A stretch of 64,000 nucleotides of DNA from CAVUCH01 sp963739995 (GTDB lineage: Bacteria > Acidobacteriota > Vicinamibacteria > Vicinamibacterales > JAENWD01), in NCBI GenBank assembly GCA_963739995.1, contig CAVUCH010000024.1, positions 5,839 to 69,838 on the forward strand, in the 5' to 3' direction. The position numbers and the translations under genes are program-made. Numbering within the stretch: the stretch's first letter is position 1; each line of letters begins with the position of its first letter. Under the pieces are notes generated by a model. That model made no database searches and had not been told where the DNA came from. It worked only from the letters and a program-made list of their open reading frames with translations. Below, in pieces: positions 36,300 through 45,445 of the stretch.

Positions 36300-37772
36300 C
36301 TACTTGCCCAGCTGCTTCAGTCGCTCCACGGCCAGCGCGTGGCACGGGTCGGACGGAGGCAGCAGGGTGAGAATGTCCTGGAACGCTGCCACTGCTGCGG
36401 CATTCTCCCCGTATGAGAACGCCAACTTCGCTTCGTCACATCTCTTCTTGCCGCGCACGATTTTCTGCTCTTCCATGCGCTGCAGTGGACCATCGAGACG
36501 GATGCTCGGATCGAGAGCGTGTGCGTGGCGATACGCATCGGTGGCCGCCTCGAAGTCGCCCGCCTTCTCCGCAGCCTGTGCCAGGTTGAAGGCTTCGACG
36601 GCCTGCTGCTTGATGCCGTCGCGCGCGTCGGCCCGCCGCTGGGCCAACTCGAGGTAGCCAGTCGGCACCTCCTGCGCGATCTCCTCGAACTCCCTCGCAG
36701 CCTGCTGATGCTCCTGTTTCCGCAGCAGCGACACGGCATCATCGTACCGTCTTCGCATCGCCTGCTTCCGCTTCTGATAATCCTTGTCGAGTTCCTGCGG
36801 CAGCAGGTCGAGCCCGCCCTCGGACGGTGGCTCTCGTCGCGCCAGTGCGCCGGTCGGGGCAACGGGCGTCTGCGGTGCGGGGGGCACCGCTGCTGCGCAG
36901 GCACCAGCTCGCGCAGCTAGTTCCGTCGCGCGCTCGTTGTTGGGGTCGCGCGCAAGCACCGCGTCAACACGCCGCAGCGCCTCCGAACAATCGTTCGCTG
37001 CGATGAGGGCCTCGGCGTCATCGAGCTCCGGCGGGCTGGCCGTATCCGCGGGCGGAGTGGCCTCTGGTGGCGGCAGTCGCGGGGGCGTGGTGCATCGACG
37101 TTTGAGCTCCAACGCCTCCACATCGTCCGGCTTCGCACTGAGGGCGGGATTGATGTGTTGAACCGCCGCCTGCTCGCAGTTCCCGCCGTCGACCATCGCT
37201 TTCGCCAGAGCCAGATCGAACGATGGAGGTGTCTGCCCCGGTAACACCCTGTAGACCGCAAATCCAACGGCCGCAATCAGCAATGCCACGGCGCCGGCGA
37301 TGAACCACGCTCTCGGCTGCTGGTGCCATGCGCGTGCTCCCGTGTGGGTGACGCGCGCCGGCTGTGTCGGCGGATCAGGAATCGCGGCGTCTCGGTCCGG
37401 CATCAGTGGCCCGGTCGGCCGCTCGGCCAAGGTGTTGAGCTCGGTCGGCGTGTCGGCGGCGTACACGGCCGCTGCCGGCACCGGCGCCTCGATCATCAGG
37501 CGAAATGGACCGACACTCGCGACAACGTGCGGTACCAGCACCACGGACGAGACACGCGATCCCGAAACCCAGATGCCGTTCTGGCTCTCCTTGTCGATCA
37601 GGACGTGATGGCCGTCTTCGAACCGGATCTCGGCATGGTTTCGCGACACGCCCTTGCTGGGATCCTCGAGCACGATGTCGTTCTGCACGCTGCGGCCGAC
37701 GCGAACGGTGCCGGTTGTGAGCTCAACCTCGGCATGCGGCGCCTCTCCGCGAAAAATCAGCAGCTTGGCCAC
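36300..37772 (-). CDS. Membrane-anchored FHA-domain protein with C-terminal TPR-like repeats
   Basis: 490 residues. The N-terminal FHA domain (about 1-95) keeps the phosphothreonine-binding residues G-R-S at 26-28, S-R-N-H at 43-46 and N-G at 65-66. A linker leads to one membrane helix (about 155-176, F-I-A-G-A-V-A-L-L-I-A-A-V-G-F). After it come helical repeats rich in Ala and Pro, with A-L-I-A-A-N-D-C-S-E-A-L-R-R-V-D and later D-A-Y-R-H-A-H-A-L-D-P-S. With the FHA domain in the cytoplasm the repeats would be periplasmic. It lies 12 bp behind the kinase gene and is the likely reader of kinase phosphorylation. Confidence 0.87.
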   Translation of the reverse strand: MAKLLIFRGEAPHAEVELTTGTVRVGRSVQNDIVLEDPSKGVSRNHAEIRFEDGHHVLIDKESQNGIWVSGSRVSSVVLVPHVVASVGPFRLMIEAPVPAAAVYAADTPTELNTLAERPTGPLMPDRDAAIPDPPTQPARVTHTGARAWHQQPRAWFIAGAVALLIAAVGFAVYRVLPGQTPPSFDLALAKAMVDGGNCEQAAVQHINPALSAKPDDVEALELKRRCTTPPRLPPPEATPPADTASPPELDDAEALIAANDCSEALRRVDAVLARDPNNERATELAARAGACAAAVPPAPQTPVAPTGALARREPPSEGGLDLLPQELDKDYQKRKQAMRRRYDDAVSLLRKQEHQQAAREFEEIAQEVPTGYLELAQRRADARDGIKQQAVEAFNLAQAAEKAGDFEAATDAYRHAHALDPSIRLDGPLQRMEEQKIVRGKKRCDEAKLAFSYGENAAAVAAFQDILTLLPPSDPCHALAVERLKQLGK

Positions 37773-37784
37773 GGGTGTCCCTTC

Positions 37785-40322
37785 CTACCTGGCCAGGGTC
37801 TTGTGAGGCTTGGATGACGTGGTCGTTCGCTTCTGGCGCGCCACGCCCTGGTCACGGTGGATCCAGCTTCTGACCACACCCGTGACGCGCCCCCACACGC
37901 CAGTCGGACGTGTCAGCGAGACGGTGTCGTCGGGGTCGCCGGATCCGCCGGTATCGCCTGTGAGATCGACCGTCTTGTCGGCGAGCGCTGGCTGCGCTTC
38001 GAGCTGCGCTGTCGCGCGACGCAGGATCTCCTTTGCCTCGGCGCAGTTCAGATCGATTGCCAGGGCGTTCTCGGCTGTCCACGCGGCGCGGACGCAGTCG
38101 CCCTCCGCCTCCGCGGCTCGCGCCCGCTCGAGAATGGGCGCAACGGCCTTCTCTCGCTGCTTCTCGAGACGTTCACGTTCCAGGTCCGCCGCTACCCGCC
38201 CCTCTTCCTCCTGGATCCGCGCGAGCACGAGCTTGTGATGGCTGTCGGCGGGATCGAGGTCTGCCGCTGCCGATACAAGCGCCCGTGCCTTCTGGAACCT
38301 GCCACGAGCGCTCTGCTGCTCGGCCTCTTCGAGGTGCCGCGCAGCTGCGGCAGCCCGCGCTTTGGCGTCAGCCTGCCGCTTCACCTCCGCGGCGGCCAGG
38401 CCAGAGATCCTGCGCGCGAGCGGCTGACTCGGGTCGATCGCGAGGGCGCGGGCTGCGCAGTGCTGCGCTCCCTGCGGATCCCCCGCCGCCAGGGCGGCTT
38501 CGGCCGACGTCGCGTGCTCCGCGGCCTCGGCAGCGCGCCGTTCCGACGCCGCGATGCGCGTCGCCTCCGCCTCGAGCCGCCCTATCTCCACGGCCACGAT
38601 GGCCTCCGGCACGCGGGCGGCGAACGATCGCAGGTCCGCAAGCGCCCGGTCCCGATCGCCGCCGGCAAAGGCCCGGCGAGCGGCAGCGACCGCGTCGGCG
38701 GCCTCCTGCGCGGACTGCGTTTCGCGGTCCGACTCTGCCATCGAGTCCCGCAGACGGTCTCCGAACGCGCTCAGCGCCGCCGCGTTCGGATCCAGCTCTC
38801 TGGCCCTGGCGAGCTCGAGCGTGGCGTCCTCGAAACGCTTTTTCCGGAGGCTGGTTTCGGCGCGGCCGAGCGCCCGTTCAGCGTCGGTCCTGCGCTCCTG
38901 CGCCTCAGCCTCCATCGCTTCGGCAGCCTGCCTCTGCAGCGTCCGCGCGTCGTCAGCACGGCTGTCGAGGGCGAGGGCCTCACCGCACAGGGCGACGGCG
39001 GCCTGCCACTGCTTCGCGGCAGCGGCCTTTCGGGCCTCGGCGAGCAGGCCCCCCGTGCGGGCCGCGATCGCACGCTGCTCCGCAATCGTCTGGCGGCAGG
39101 CATCCGCTTCGGCCGACGCCCGCTTCGACGCCGGTTCGATCTGGAGCGCCATCTCGAACCGCGCGATCGCATCCCGCTTCTCCCCTGCCGCCGCGGCACG
39201 CAATCCCTCCTCGACGGCCTGCAGCGCACGCTGCCACCTGTCGACGTCCTCGGTCGACGTCTTCTGCACCTCCACGATTGCGGCGAGCATCTCCACGGCC
39301 GCTCTCACCCGATACGGCTCCGTCAGGCTTGCGCGCCTCTCGAGCAGTTCGAGGCGGGTCGCGTCGAGATCGGGTGGCGCGGGAACCAGCCTCAGCGCGT
39401 TCATGAGGGTGCGTCGCTGGTCTGTCAGTGACGCGAGCTGCTGCAGCCGCCCGTCGCTGTCTTCGACGGCTTGTGCGGCCTCGATCTCGAGATCGCGCCT
39501 CAGACGTTCGAGCTCCGCAGCCATCTGCCCGCACGTCTGGTGCCGGTCGGCTGGATTCTTCGCGAGCGCCTTCATGACCAGGCGCGCGAGCGGGGCTGGC
39601 GCTTCGGTGTCCCGCAACGGCAGCGGATCTTCGCTCTGGACCTTCGCCAGCACCGCGCTCAGTCCGGAGGCTGTGAAGGGCTTGCGCCCTGTGAGCATGA
39701 AATAGAACACCGCGCCAGCCGAGAAGATGTCCGATCGCCGATCGATCTCGTGTCCCCGTGCCTGCTCGGGCGACATGTAGTCGGGCGTGCCGACGAGCAG
39801 GCCGCTCGCCGTCATGCTCGAGGAGGCGAGCCGCGCAATACCGAAGTCGACAATCTTGAGCTCGCCATTGGGCCGGACCAGCAGATTGCCCGGCTTGACA
39901 TCGCGATGGAAGATACCGCGTGAGTGCGCGGCGTGAAGCCCCCTGCAGATCTGGAGCATCAGGTCCAGCCTGCTCTCGACATCCGCGGCTTCAGGGCGTT
40001 CCAGGTACTTGTTCAGCGTCTCCCCTTCGAGCAGTTCCATCACGATGAAGGGCCGGCCGTTGTCCTCCCCCATGTCGAAAATGGTGATGATGTTCGGGTG
40101 AGCCAGCTGCCCGGCTGCACGCGCCTCGCGATAGAAACGGGCGCTCGTCTCCGGATCGTCCTCGAGATCCGTCATCATCACCTTGATGGCGACGGAGCGC
40201 TCCATGAGACTGTCGTGGGCACTGTAGACCACGCCCATCGCACCTTTCCCGAGACGGCCCAGGATGCGGTACCGGCCGATCGTCTGGGGAAGGTTGCGCG
40301 GCGCCGGGCGCTCAGGATCCAC
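37785..40322 (-). CDS. Ser/Thr protein kinase with long C-terminal repeat region
   Basis: 845 residues starting at GTG 40322. The kinase domain (about 15-275) is intact: G-K-G-A-M-G at 25-30, K47 in A-I-K, H-R-D-V-K-P-G-N at 139-146, D-F-G at 159-161, and G-T-P-D-Y-M-S-P-E near 178. No membrane helix is visible. Residues 285-760 are charged Ala/Arg/Glu-rich helices with tetratricopeptide periodicity. The tail carries D-K-T-V-D-L-T (Thr784) and D-D-T-V-S-L-T (Thr800), two look-alike pTxxL sites that could dock the FHA domain of the next gene. A PP2C remnant ends 1 bp upstream, so kinase, phosphatase and FHA once formed a full switch. Confidence 0.93.
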   Translation of the reverse strand: MDPERPAPRNLPQTIGRYRILGRLGKGAMGVVYSAHDSLMERSVAIKVMMTDLEDDPETSARFYREARAAGQLAHPNIITIFDMGEDNGRPFIVMELLEGETLNKYLERPEAADVESRLDLMLQICRGLHAAHSRGIFHRDVKPGNLLVRPNGELKIVDFGIARLASSSMTASGLLVGTPDYMSPEQARGHEIDRRSDIFSAGAVFYFMLTGRKPFTASGLSAVLAKVQSEDPLPLRDTEAPAPLARLVMKALAKNPADRHQTCGQMAAELERLRRDLEIEAAQAVEDSDGRLQQLASLTDQRRTLMNALRLVPAPPDLDATRLELLERRASLTEPYRVRAAVEMLAAIVEVQKTSTEDVDRWQRALQAVEEGLRAAAAGEKRDAIARFEMALQIEPASKRASAEADACRQTIAEQRAIAARTGGLLAEARKAAAAKQWQAAVALCGEALALDSRADDARTLQRQAAEAMEAEAQERRTDAERALGRAETSLRKKRFEDATLELARARELDPNAAALSAFGDRLRDSMAESDRETQSAQEAADAVAAARRAFAGGDRDRALADLRSFAARVPEAIVAVEIGRLEAEATRIAASERRAAEAAEHATSAEAALAAGDPQGAQHCAARALAIDPSQPLARRISGLAAAEVKRQADAKARAAAAARHLEEAEQQSARGRFQKARALVSAAADLDPADSHHKLVLARIQEEEGRVAADLERERLEKQREKAVAPILERARAAEAEGDCVRAAWTAENALAIDLNCAEAKEILRRATAQLEAQPALADKTVDLTGDTGGSGDPDDTVSLTRPTGVWGRVTGVVRSWIHRDQGVARQKRTTTSSKPHKTLAR

Positions 40323-40323
40323 G

Positions 40324-40700
40324 CTACTCTCCGTGGAAGCGAACCACGACGGCCGTGACGTTGTCCCGGGCGCCGCGCGTCAGCGCGGCGTCGCTCGAGC
40401 CATGGGCGTCGACCACGTCCGCTCCTCGGTGATGGCCCCGGTGTAGCGATGAGCCAGGCAGGGGCCAATGCTACTGTGGTAGTCCTCGCCGGCGCAACGA
40501 CGGTCCGTCTTCGAGTGGGCCACCAGGCGCGACGTCGCCGTCGATTCCGGGGGTGTCGGAGCCTAGCCCGTGGTGAAAGACCGGTTGCATTCGGCCGCCG
40601 ATGCATCCCCGCCTTCTGCGGTGCTTCTTCCTCAGATACTGCCCGGTAGTCTCGGTCGTCGCGCCTGGCCGGCGGGGCGCCTCCGCGCCCTCGCTGCGAC
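40324..40700 (-). pseudogene. PP2C-type protein phosphatase remnant
   Basis: The last 34 or so codons, ending at a stop 1 bp before the kinase start, read A-D-V-V-D-A-H-G-S-S-D-A-A-L-T-R-G-A-R-D and then N-V-T-A-V-V-V-R-F. This is the PP2C C-terminal block containing the metal-binding G-x-R-D-N. Upstream, in other frames, lie G-L-G-S-D-T-P-G-I-D and S-E-E-E-A, which fit the same family a little earlier. At least two frame changes separate them. There is no room for the rest before the next gene at 40852, so the N-terminal half is gone. It would have reversed the kinase; its decay leaves the kinase without a linked phosphatase. Confidence 0.55.
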
Positions 40701-40851
40701 GCCGGTCTTCACCAGGACTGCTAGCGGGTGTGACGCGGCGTATCGCCGTGATTGGTGACGAAATCCGTCCGGGCGACTCGCGTGGCTGGCCCGGCCCTCG
40801 CCAGTGCAGTCGCCTGACCGGCATTTGGAACTGTCCATGCCGTACGGCCGC

Positions 40852-41715
40852 TCAAGCGACTTTGATGCGCAAGCGCGTTCCCCACGGATCTGCGGCCGTG
40901 ACGCCATCTCCGGTCTCCTCGACCGTGTAGGCGGCGCCTTGAAGGCTCCGCTTGACGTCGGCGACGTCATCTGTGGATGGCACCAGAAGGTCCCACTCGA
41001 GGAGCCGTGCCCGATCAGCTGATGGGGCCGGCCCCGGCGACCAGATGTTCGTGCCCAGATGATGGTGATAGCCGCCAGCCGACAGGAACAACGCACCGGG
41101 GTAGCTCCACACCGTCTTGTCGAAGCCCAACGCGCGGTGATAGAAAGCATCGGCGCCCTCGAGTGTCCCCACGTGCAGGTGCACGTGGCCCATCGTCGTA
41201 CCGGGTGGTGCGCCATCCCACTTCTTTCCGCCGCCGGCGGCGATCACGCTCGGGATGTCGAGCGCGTCTGTCGTCATTGCGAGCTCACGGTCGTGGTACT
41301 GCCACGCGCTCCGCGGCCGATCGGCGTAGACCTCGATCCCCAGCCCGTCCGGATCCGTGAGATAGAGCGCCTCGCTAACCAGGTGATCGGCCATGGCGAC
41401 GGGCACGCCGAGGGCTGACACGTGCGCTGCGAAGCGGCCGAGCGCGGCTCGTTCCGGCAGGAGGATTGCGAAGTGGAAGAGGCCGAACGATCCACGCCGA
41501 GCCTGCCTCACGCCGCTCCTGGTGTGGAGTGTCACCAGAGGCCGTTCGTCACCGTGTGCCCCAAGCCACGCGCCGTCGGTCGTCGCGTTGTACGCATGGA
41601 GTCCGAGTACCTGCTGGTAGTACGCGAGCGACTGCTGCACATCGCTCACCTGGAGATGCACTGCGCCAACGTGCGTCGCGTCAGGCAGCCGGAACGCAGG
41701 CGGCGCGAACGCCAT
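40852..41715 (-). CDS. Two-domain VOC dioxygenase (CatE-like)
   Basis: 287 residues from the ATG at 41715. There are two vicinal-oxygen-chelate modules. The first starts V-G-A-V-H-L-Q-V-S-D near residue 16, with D-G-L-G-I-E-V-Y near 120. The second starts M-G-H-V-H-L-H-V-G near 177, with Y-H-H-H-L-G-T-N-I-W near 215 and L-L-E-W-D-L near 240. His/His/Glu positions are present for a metal site in the second module. The pattern fits catechol-2,3-dioxygenase CatE of the Bacillus type. Substrate unknown. It stands alone between the phosphatase remnant and the membrane-protein gene. Confidence 0.85.
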   Translation of the reverse strand: MAFAPPAFRLPDATHVGAVHLQVSDVQQSLAYYQQVLGLHAYNATTDGAWLGAHGDERPLVTLHTRSGVRQARRGSFGLFHFAILLPERAALGRFAAHVSALGVPVAMADHLVSEALYLTDPDGLGIEVYADRPRSAWQYHDRELAMTTDALDIPSVIAAGGGKKWDGAPPGTTMGHVHLHVGTLEGADAFYHRALGFDKTVWSYPGALFLSAGGYHHHLGTNIWSPGPAPSADRARLLEWDLLVPSTDDVADVKRSLQGAAYTVEETGDGVTAADPWGTRLRIKVA

Positions 41716-41905
41716 ACGGGAGGGAACTGCCGTCGTTTGTGTTATTCGGCACGTGCGTCTCTCTTTCCGCACAAAATCGACCAACAAGTCGGCACCCGCA
41801 GCAGGCACGCCAGAGCCACGAGTGCATCCCTATACTGTTCCGGTGCGGGCCACGAAGGCACGGCTTTCTTGCTCGATTGCCTCGTCCGTTGCTGGAGCAC
41901 GGGTC

Positions 41906-42553
41906 CTACATCATCAGCGTCATCGCGCCGGTTGCCACCAGCGCGCCGGCCCAGATCAGATCGAGGTTGAACCAGGTGCGGCGAAGTATGCCCACGCCGA
42001 GCTTTTCGAACACGAGCAGTGCGATGAACGCCGTCACTGCCAGATAGCTCACAGCGTGCAGGCCGGTGGCCAGGAGCGCGGTCCCCGCGTTCGCTCCCGC
42101 GTGAGCCGGCATGTGGTGCATGTGCCCGCCGCCGCCGGCCATCGACATGCCGACGAACACGGGCACGACCATCAGACCCGCGCCGTGGGCCGTCGCCATC
42201 AGGAACGACCACACCGTGAGCCCACCCATGCTCACGCGCATGCCCGTCCAGCGCGGATGCTGGTGACGAAAGCACCGCAAGCAGCCGAGCGCGAGGAGAA
42301 CACCGGCGATCGGCCAGCGAAGCCTGCTGACCGGGACCACGGTTCCCAGCGTCAGAGCGGCGCCGACCGCGCCCGCGACGGCCAGCGCGTGGCCGGCGCC
42401 GAGAGGCACGAGTGCCCGAAGCACTGCGCCCCGGCGACGCTCCTGCATCCCGAGCGCCACCGCAAACAGCCAGCCCATTCCAGGATTGATGCCATGGAAG
42501 GCACCTAGCGCCATCAGCATCGCCCACGATGTCGTCGCGATCTCGCTCGTCAT
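41906..42553 (-). CDS. His-rich integral membrane protein next to the selenium-binding-protein gene
   Basis: 215 residues from the ATG at 42553, with about six hydrophobic helices. Conserved-looking stretches are F-H-G-I-N-P-G-M-G-W-L-F-A-V-A-L-G near residues 16-32, P-L-G-A-G-H-A-L near 46, and a His/Met-rich loop G-G-H-M-H-H-M-P-A-H near 145. The loop could bind copper or another soft metal. It follows the selenium-binding/methanethiol-oxidase-like gene by 8 bp. I believe it is part of the same function, perhaps metal delivery or electron transfer, but the family is not characterised to my knowledge. Confidence 0.8.
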   Translation of the reverse strand: MTSEIATTSWAMLMALGAFHGINPGMGWLFAVALGMQERRRGAVLRALVPLGAGHALAVAGAVGAALTLGTVVPVSRLRWPIAGVLLALGCLRCFRHQHPRWTGMRVSMGGLTVWSFLMATAHGAGLMVVPVFVGMSMAGGGGHMHHMPAHAGANAGTALLATGLHAVSYLAVTAFIALLVFEKLGVGILRRTWFNLDLIWAGALVATGAMTLMM

Positions 42554-42561
42554 GACACACC

Positions 42562-43966
42562 TCACTCGAAACAGTAGGAATCGGAGCTGGCATCGCCGCC
42601 CTCCAGGTGAACCTGGTGCGGACGCATCCCGTCGAACTCCATAAATCCGAGGTGGTCGAGGTCGATGCCGCCGTTCTGACGCACCTCGATCTTCGCCAGC
42701 CAGCCCTTGAGACCGTCGGGATAGAACTGGTCGTCCCACGTCCGGTACAGAGAGTTCGTCACGTAGACGCGCTTGCCGTCGCGGCTGATCTCGACCATCT
42801 GGGGAGCGCCGTTCAGCGGCTGACCCGGTCGCGCGGGATGCGGCTGACGCCGGACAATGCCTCCGAGACGCACTGAGCCGGTCTCGACCGGATTGAATGG
42901 ATCCGAGACGTCGAACTGCTTCAACTCGCCGGTACCAAAGCACGAGACATACAGGAACCGATCGTCGAGCGAGAGATTGATGTCCGTGACGAGTGGCGGT
43001 ACCGCACCGAACCCCTTCAGCAGCGGCGGCAGGTCGTCGGCGACGGCTGGCTCGGCGGGAATCTCGATCACCTTGTGCACCCGCCAGGTGCCGCTCTTGT
43101 GAGTGCCTTCGCGGTGCCACATCCAGATCGAGGCGGAGAGGTCCTTCAGGCTGGTGACGACGCCGACGAAGCCGTAGGTTTCGGTCGGATTGTGCGCCGG
43201 GCGCAGTTCGAGGACCATCTGCTGCTCCGGTCCGAGCTCCAGCTTCTGCAGATGCCGCCGGCTGTGCAGATCCCAGACGTGCAGCGCGTTGCCGTACTTG
43301 CCTGCGAGGAGCAGCTCGGGGTTCACGCCGTCCTCCACCATCTGCGGCGTGCCCCACTCGCTGGTGAGCATCGTGTCGTGTCCGAGATGCCACCAGAAAT
43401 CGTAGGCCAGATACTGCGGTCCGCGCTCGCGCTCCCACCGGCCCTTGATCTCGAATGTCTGGGGATCAAGCACGAAGATCCCACCCGGGCCGTTGCCCTC
43501 ACCATCGCCCAACGCGTTGATGTAGATGCCGTCGGGCCCGCAGTGTGAGGTGTGCGGGCGACTGTAGCCGGTCTTTCTGAGCAGCTCGTCGGCTTCAATC
43601 ACCTTGACGAGACGCGGACGACGCGGATCGGGCTGCGGTGTCGAGGATGTGGATCCGCGACGAGCGCAGGCCGGGCACGACCAGGTATCGCCGCTGCATG
43701 TGCGGATGCGGCGAATAGGGGCACAGGCACGAGCTGCACGCGTTCCATCCAAAATGGTGGAGCTCGTCGCCGGCGCCCGGCATCTCCACCCGCGCGATCT
43801 GAGCGCCGTAGGCCGGTGATTCGGGATCCACGTCGAGCACGGCAACGGCGTCCCTGCCGGCCGGGTCCGGATTGAGCAACGCGACATAGGCGAGTGTCTC
43901 CGCCGGAGCCTGCATGGCCATGGTCGGGGACGGATAGAAGCTCTGGTCGGGTAGCAGTTTTGGCAC
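42562..43966 (-). CDS. Selenium-binding protein (SBP56) / methanethiol oxidase-like, one frameshift
   Basis: About 467 residues after repair, starting at a GTG (43966) with GAGGAGG 7 nt upstream. The N-terminal half has the family motif C-S-S-C at 77-80 followed by L-C-P-Y-S-P-H. The rest has G-P-D-G-I-Y-I-N-A-L-G, F-W-W-H-L-G-H-D-T-M, W-G-T-P and a C-terminal H-Q-V-H-L-E-G-G-D-A-S-S-D. Bacterial relatives (MtoX) oxidise methanethiol to formaldehyde, sulfide and peroxide, using copper. The frame breaks after I-H-I-L-D-T near 43635; removing one base joins it to P-D-P-R-R-P-R-L-V-K-V. No GTAC is at this break. No signal peptide is seen. Confidence 0.88.
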
Positions 43967-44072
43967 GTTTTTGTCCTCCTCGCGGGTTCAGTTCCGCGCA
44001 ATTGCGAGGTTAGAATCGGATGGCCGTCAGCGTCCTTTGAGAACCCTGGCCTGTTTCTGAAACTTTCCTGAG

Positions 44073-45288
44073 GTGGGATCCGTGGCCGACCCTGGGGTCC
44101 GACGCGCCTATCGGTTCGGGCCATTTCAGCTCGACGCCCGGGAGCGCCGTCTCTCTCGCGGCTGCGACGTGATCCCGTTGCGCCTGAAGGTATTCGAGAC
44201 GCTCCACGTGCTGGTCGAGAATGCCGGGCGGCTCGTGACGAAGCAGGAGTTGCTGGACACCGTCTGGCCAGACACGACGGTCGAGGAGAACAATCTCAAT
44301 CACAATGTGTCAGTGCTGCGGAAGGCCCTCGGAGAGAAGGCGACCGGCCAGCAGTACATCGAGACGGTCCCGCGCGTCGGTTATCGCTTTGCGGCCGCCG
44401 TCGAACCCGCCGAGCCGCGCGCCGAAGCGACCGTGGCCTCCGCAGCGAGGGCGCGGCAGGAAATCAGGGTACTGCACAACGACAGACGGGGTGAACCTCG
44501 CCTACGCGAGCATCGGCAGCGGCCCGCCGATCGTCAAGGCGTCGAACTGGCTGACCCATCTCGATTTCGAATGGGGCAGCCCGATCTGGCGCCACTGGTG
44601 GTCCGCGCTCTCACTGCACCACCGCGTGGTCCGTTACGACGAGCGCGGCAATGGCATGTCGCAACGAGACGTCTCCGATGTGAGCTTCGACACGTGGGTC
44701 CGCGATCTGGAAACGGTGGTGGACGCAGCGGGGCTCGATCGGTTTCCGCTTCTCGGGATTTCCCGCGGCGGCCCTATCGCGATTGCGTACGCGGTGAAGC
44801 ACCCGGAGCGCGTCACGCACCTCGTGCTGTATGGCGCGTTCGCGGCGGGAATGAACCACACCGGCACGCCGCCCGACATCGAGGCCCGCCGCGCGCTGGC
44901 GAGCCTGATGCGCCTTGGGTGGGGGCTCAACAACCAGGCGTTCTGCAAGGTGTTCACCTGCCGGTTCATTCCTGAGGCCACGCCGGAGCACGAGCACTGG
45001 TTCGATGAACTGCAGCGCGTCTCCACTTCACCGGAGAACGCCGCCCGCCTCATGGAACTCGACGACGACCTGGACGTTCGGCCGCTCCTCTCTCAGGTGA
45101 GGACGCCGACCCTGGTCATTCACTGTGACCGTGACCATGCAGTGCCCGCGGCAAAGGGGCGCCAGATCGCCGCCGGTATCCCAAACGCGCGATACGTGTC
45201 GCTCCCCGGCGCCAACCACCTGATGCTGGAAGAGGAGCCCGCCTGGGCGATGTTCCTCGAGGAGCTCGGCCTGTTCCTGAATTGGTAG
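44073..45288 (+). CDS. Winged-helix regulator fused to alpha/beta hydrolase, one frameshift
   Basis: About 404 residues after repair. Residues 10-105 are an OmpR/CadC-type DNA-binding domain (F-G-P-F-Q-L-D, then R-L-V-T-K-Q-E-L-L-D-T-V-W-P, V-S-V-L-R-K-A-L-G and V-P-R-V-G-Y-R-F). From about 135 a hydrolase domain follows: Y-C-T-T-T-D-G-V, G-S-G-P-P-I-V-K-A-S-N-W, the nucleophile elbow G-I-S-R-G-G, a D-R-D-H acid loop and G-A-N-H-L. The frame breaks at E-I-R, and deleting one G at 44467-44469 (AGGGTAC) gives I-R-Y-C-T-T. On the other strand the extra base is again a C after AGTAC. The start is GTG 44073. It may be a ligand-sensing regulator. Confidence 0.85.
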
Positions 45289-45445
45289 TGACAGGTACCG
45301 GCGAGGAGCATGAGAGGGGAGCAGGCAAGCACAACCCTCATCAGGCACACTCCTCGTCGTGGGTGATTGTGACGCGCGCATCCGCGCCCGGGGATCAGCT
45401 CCGCTTCACTACTCTCGGCAAACCGGAGGAAGAAAGGAGCCACGT

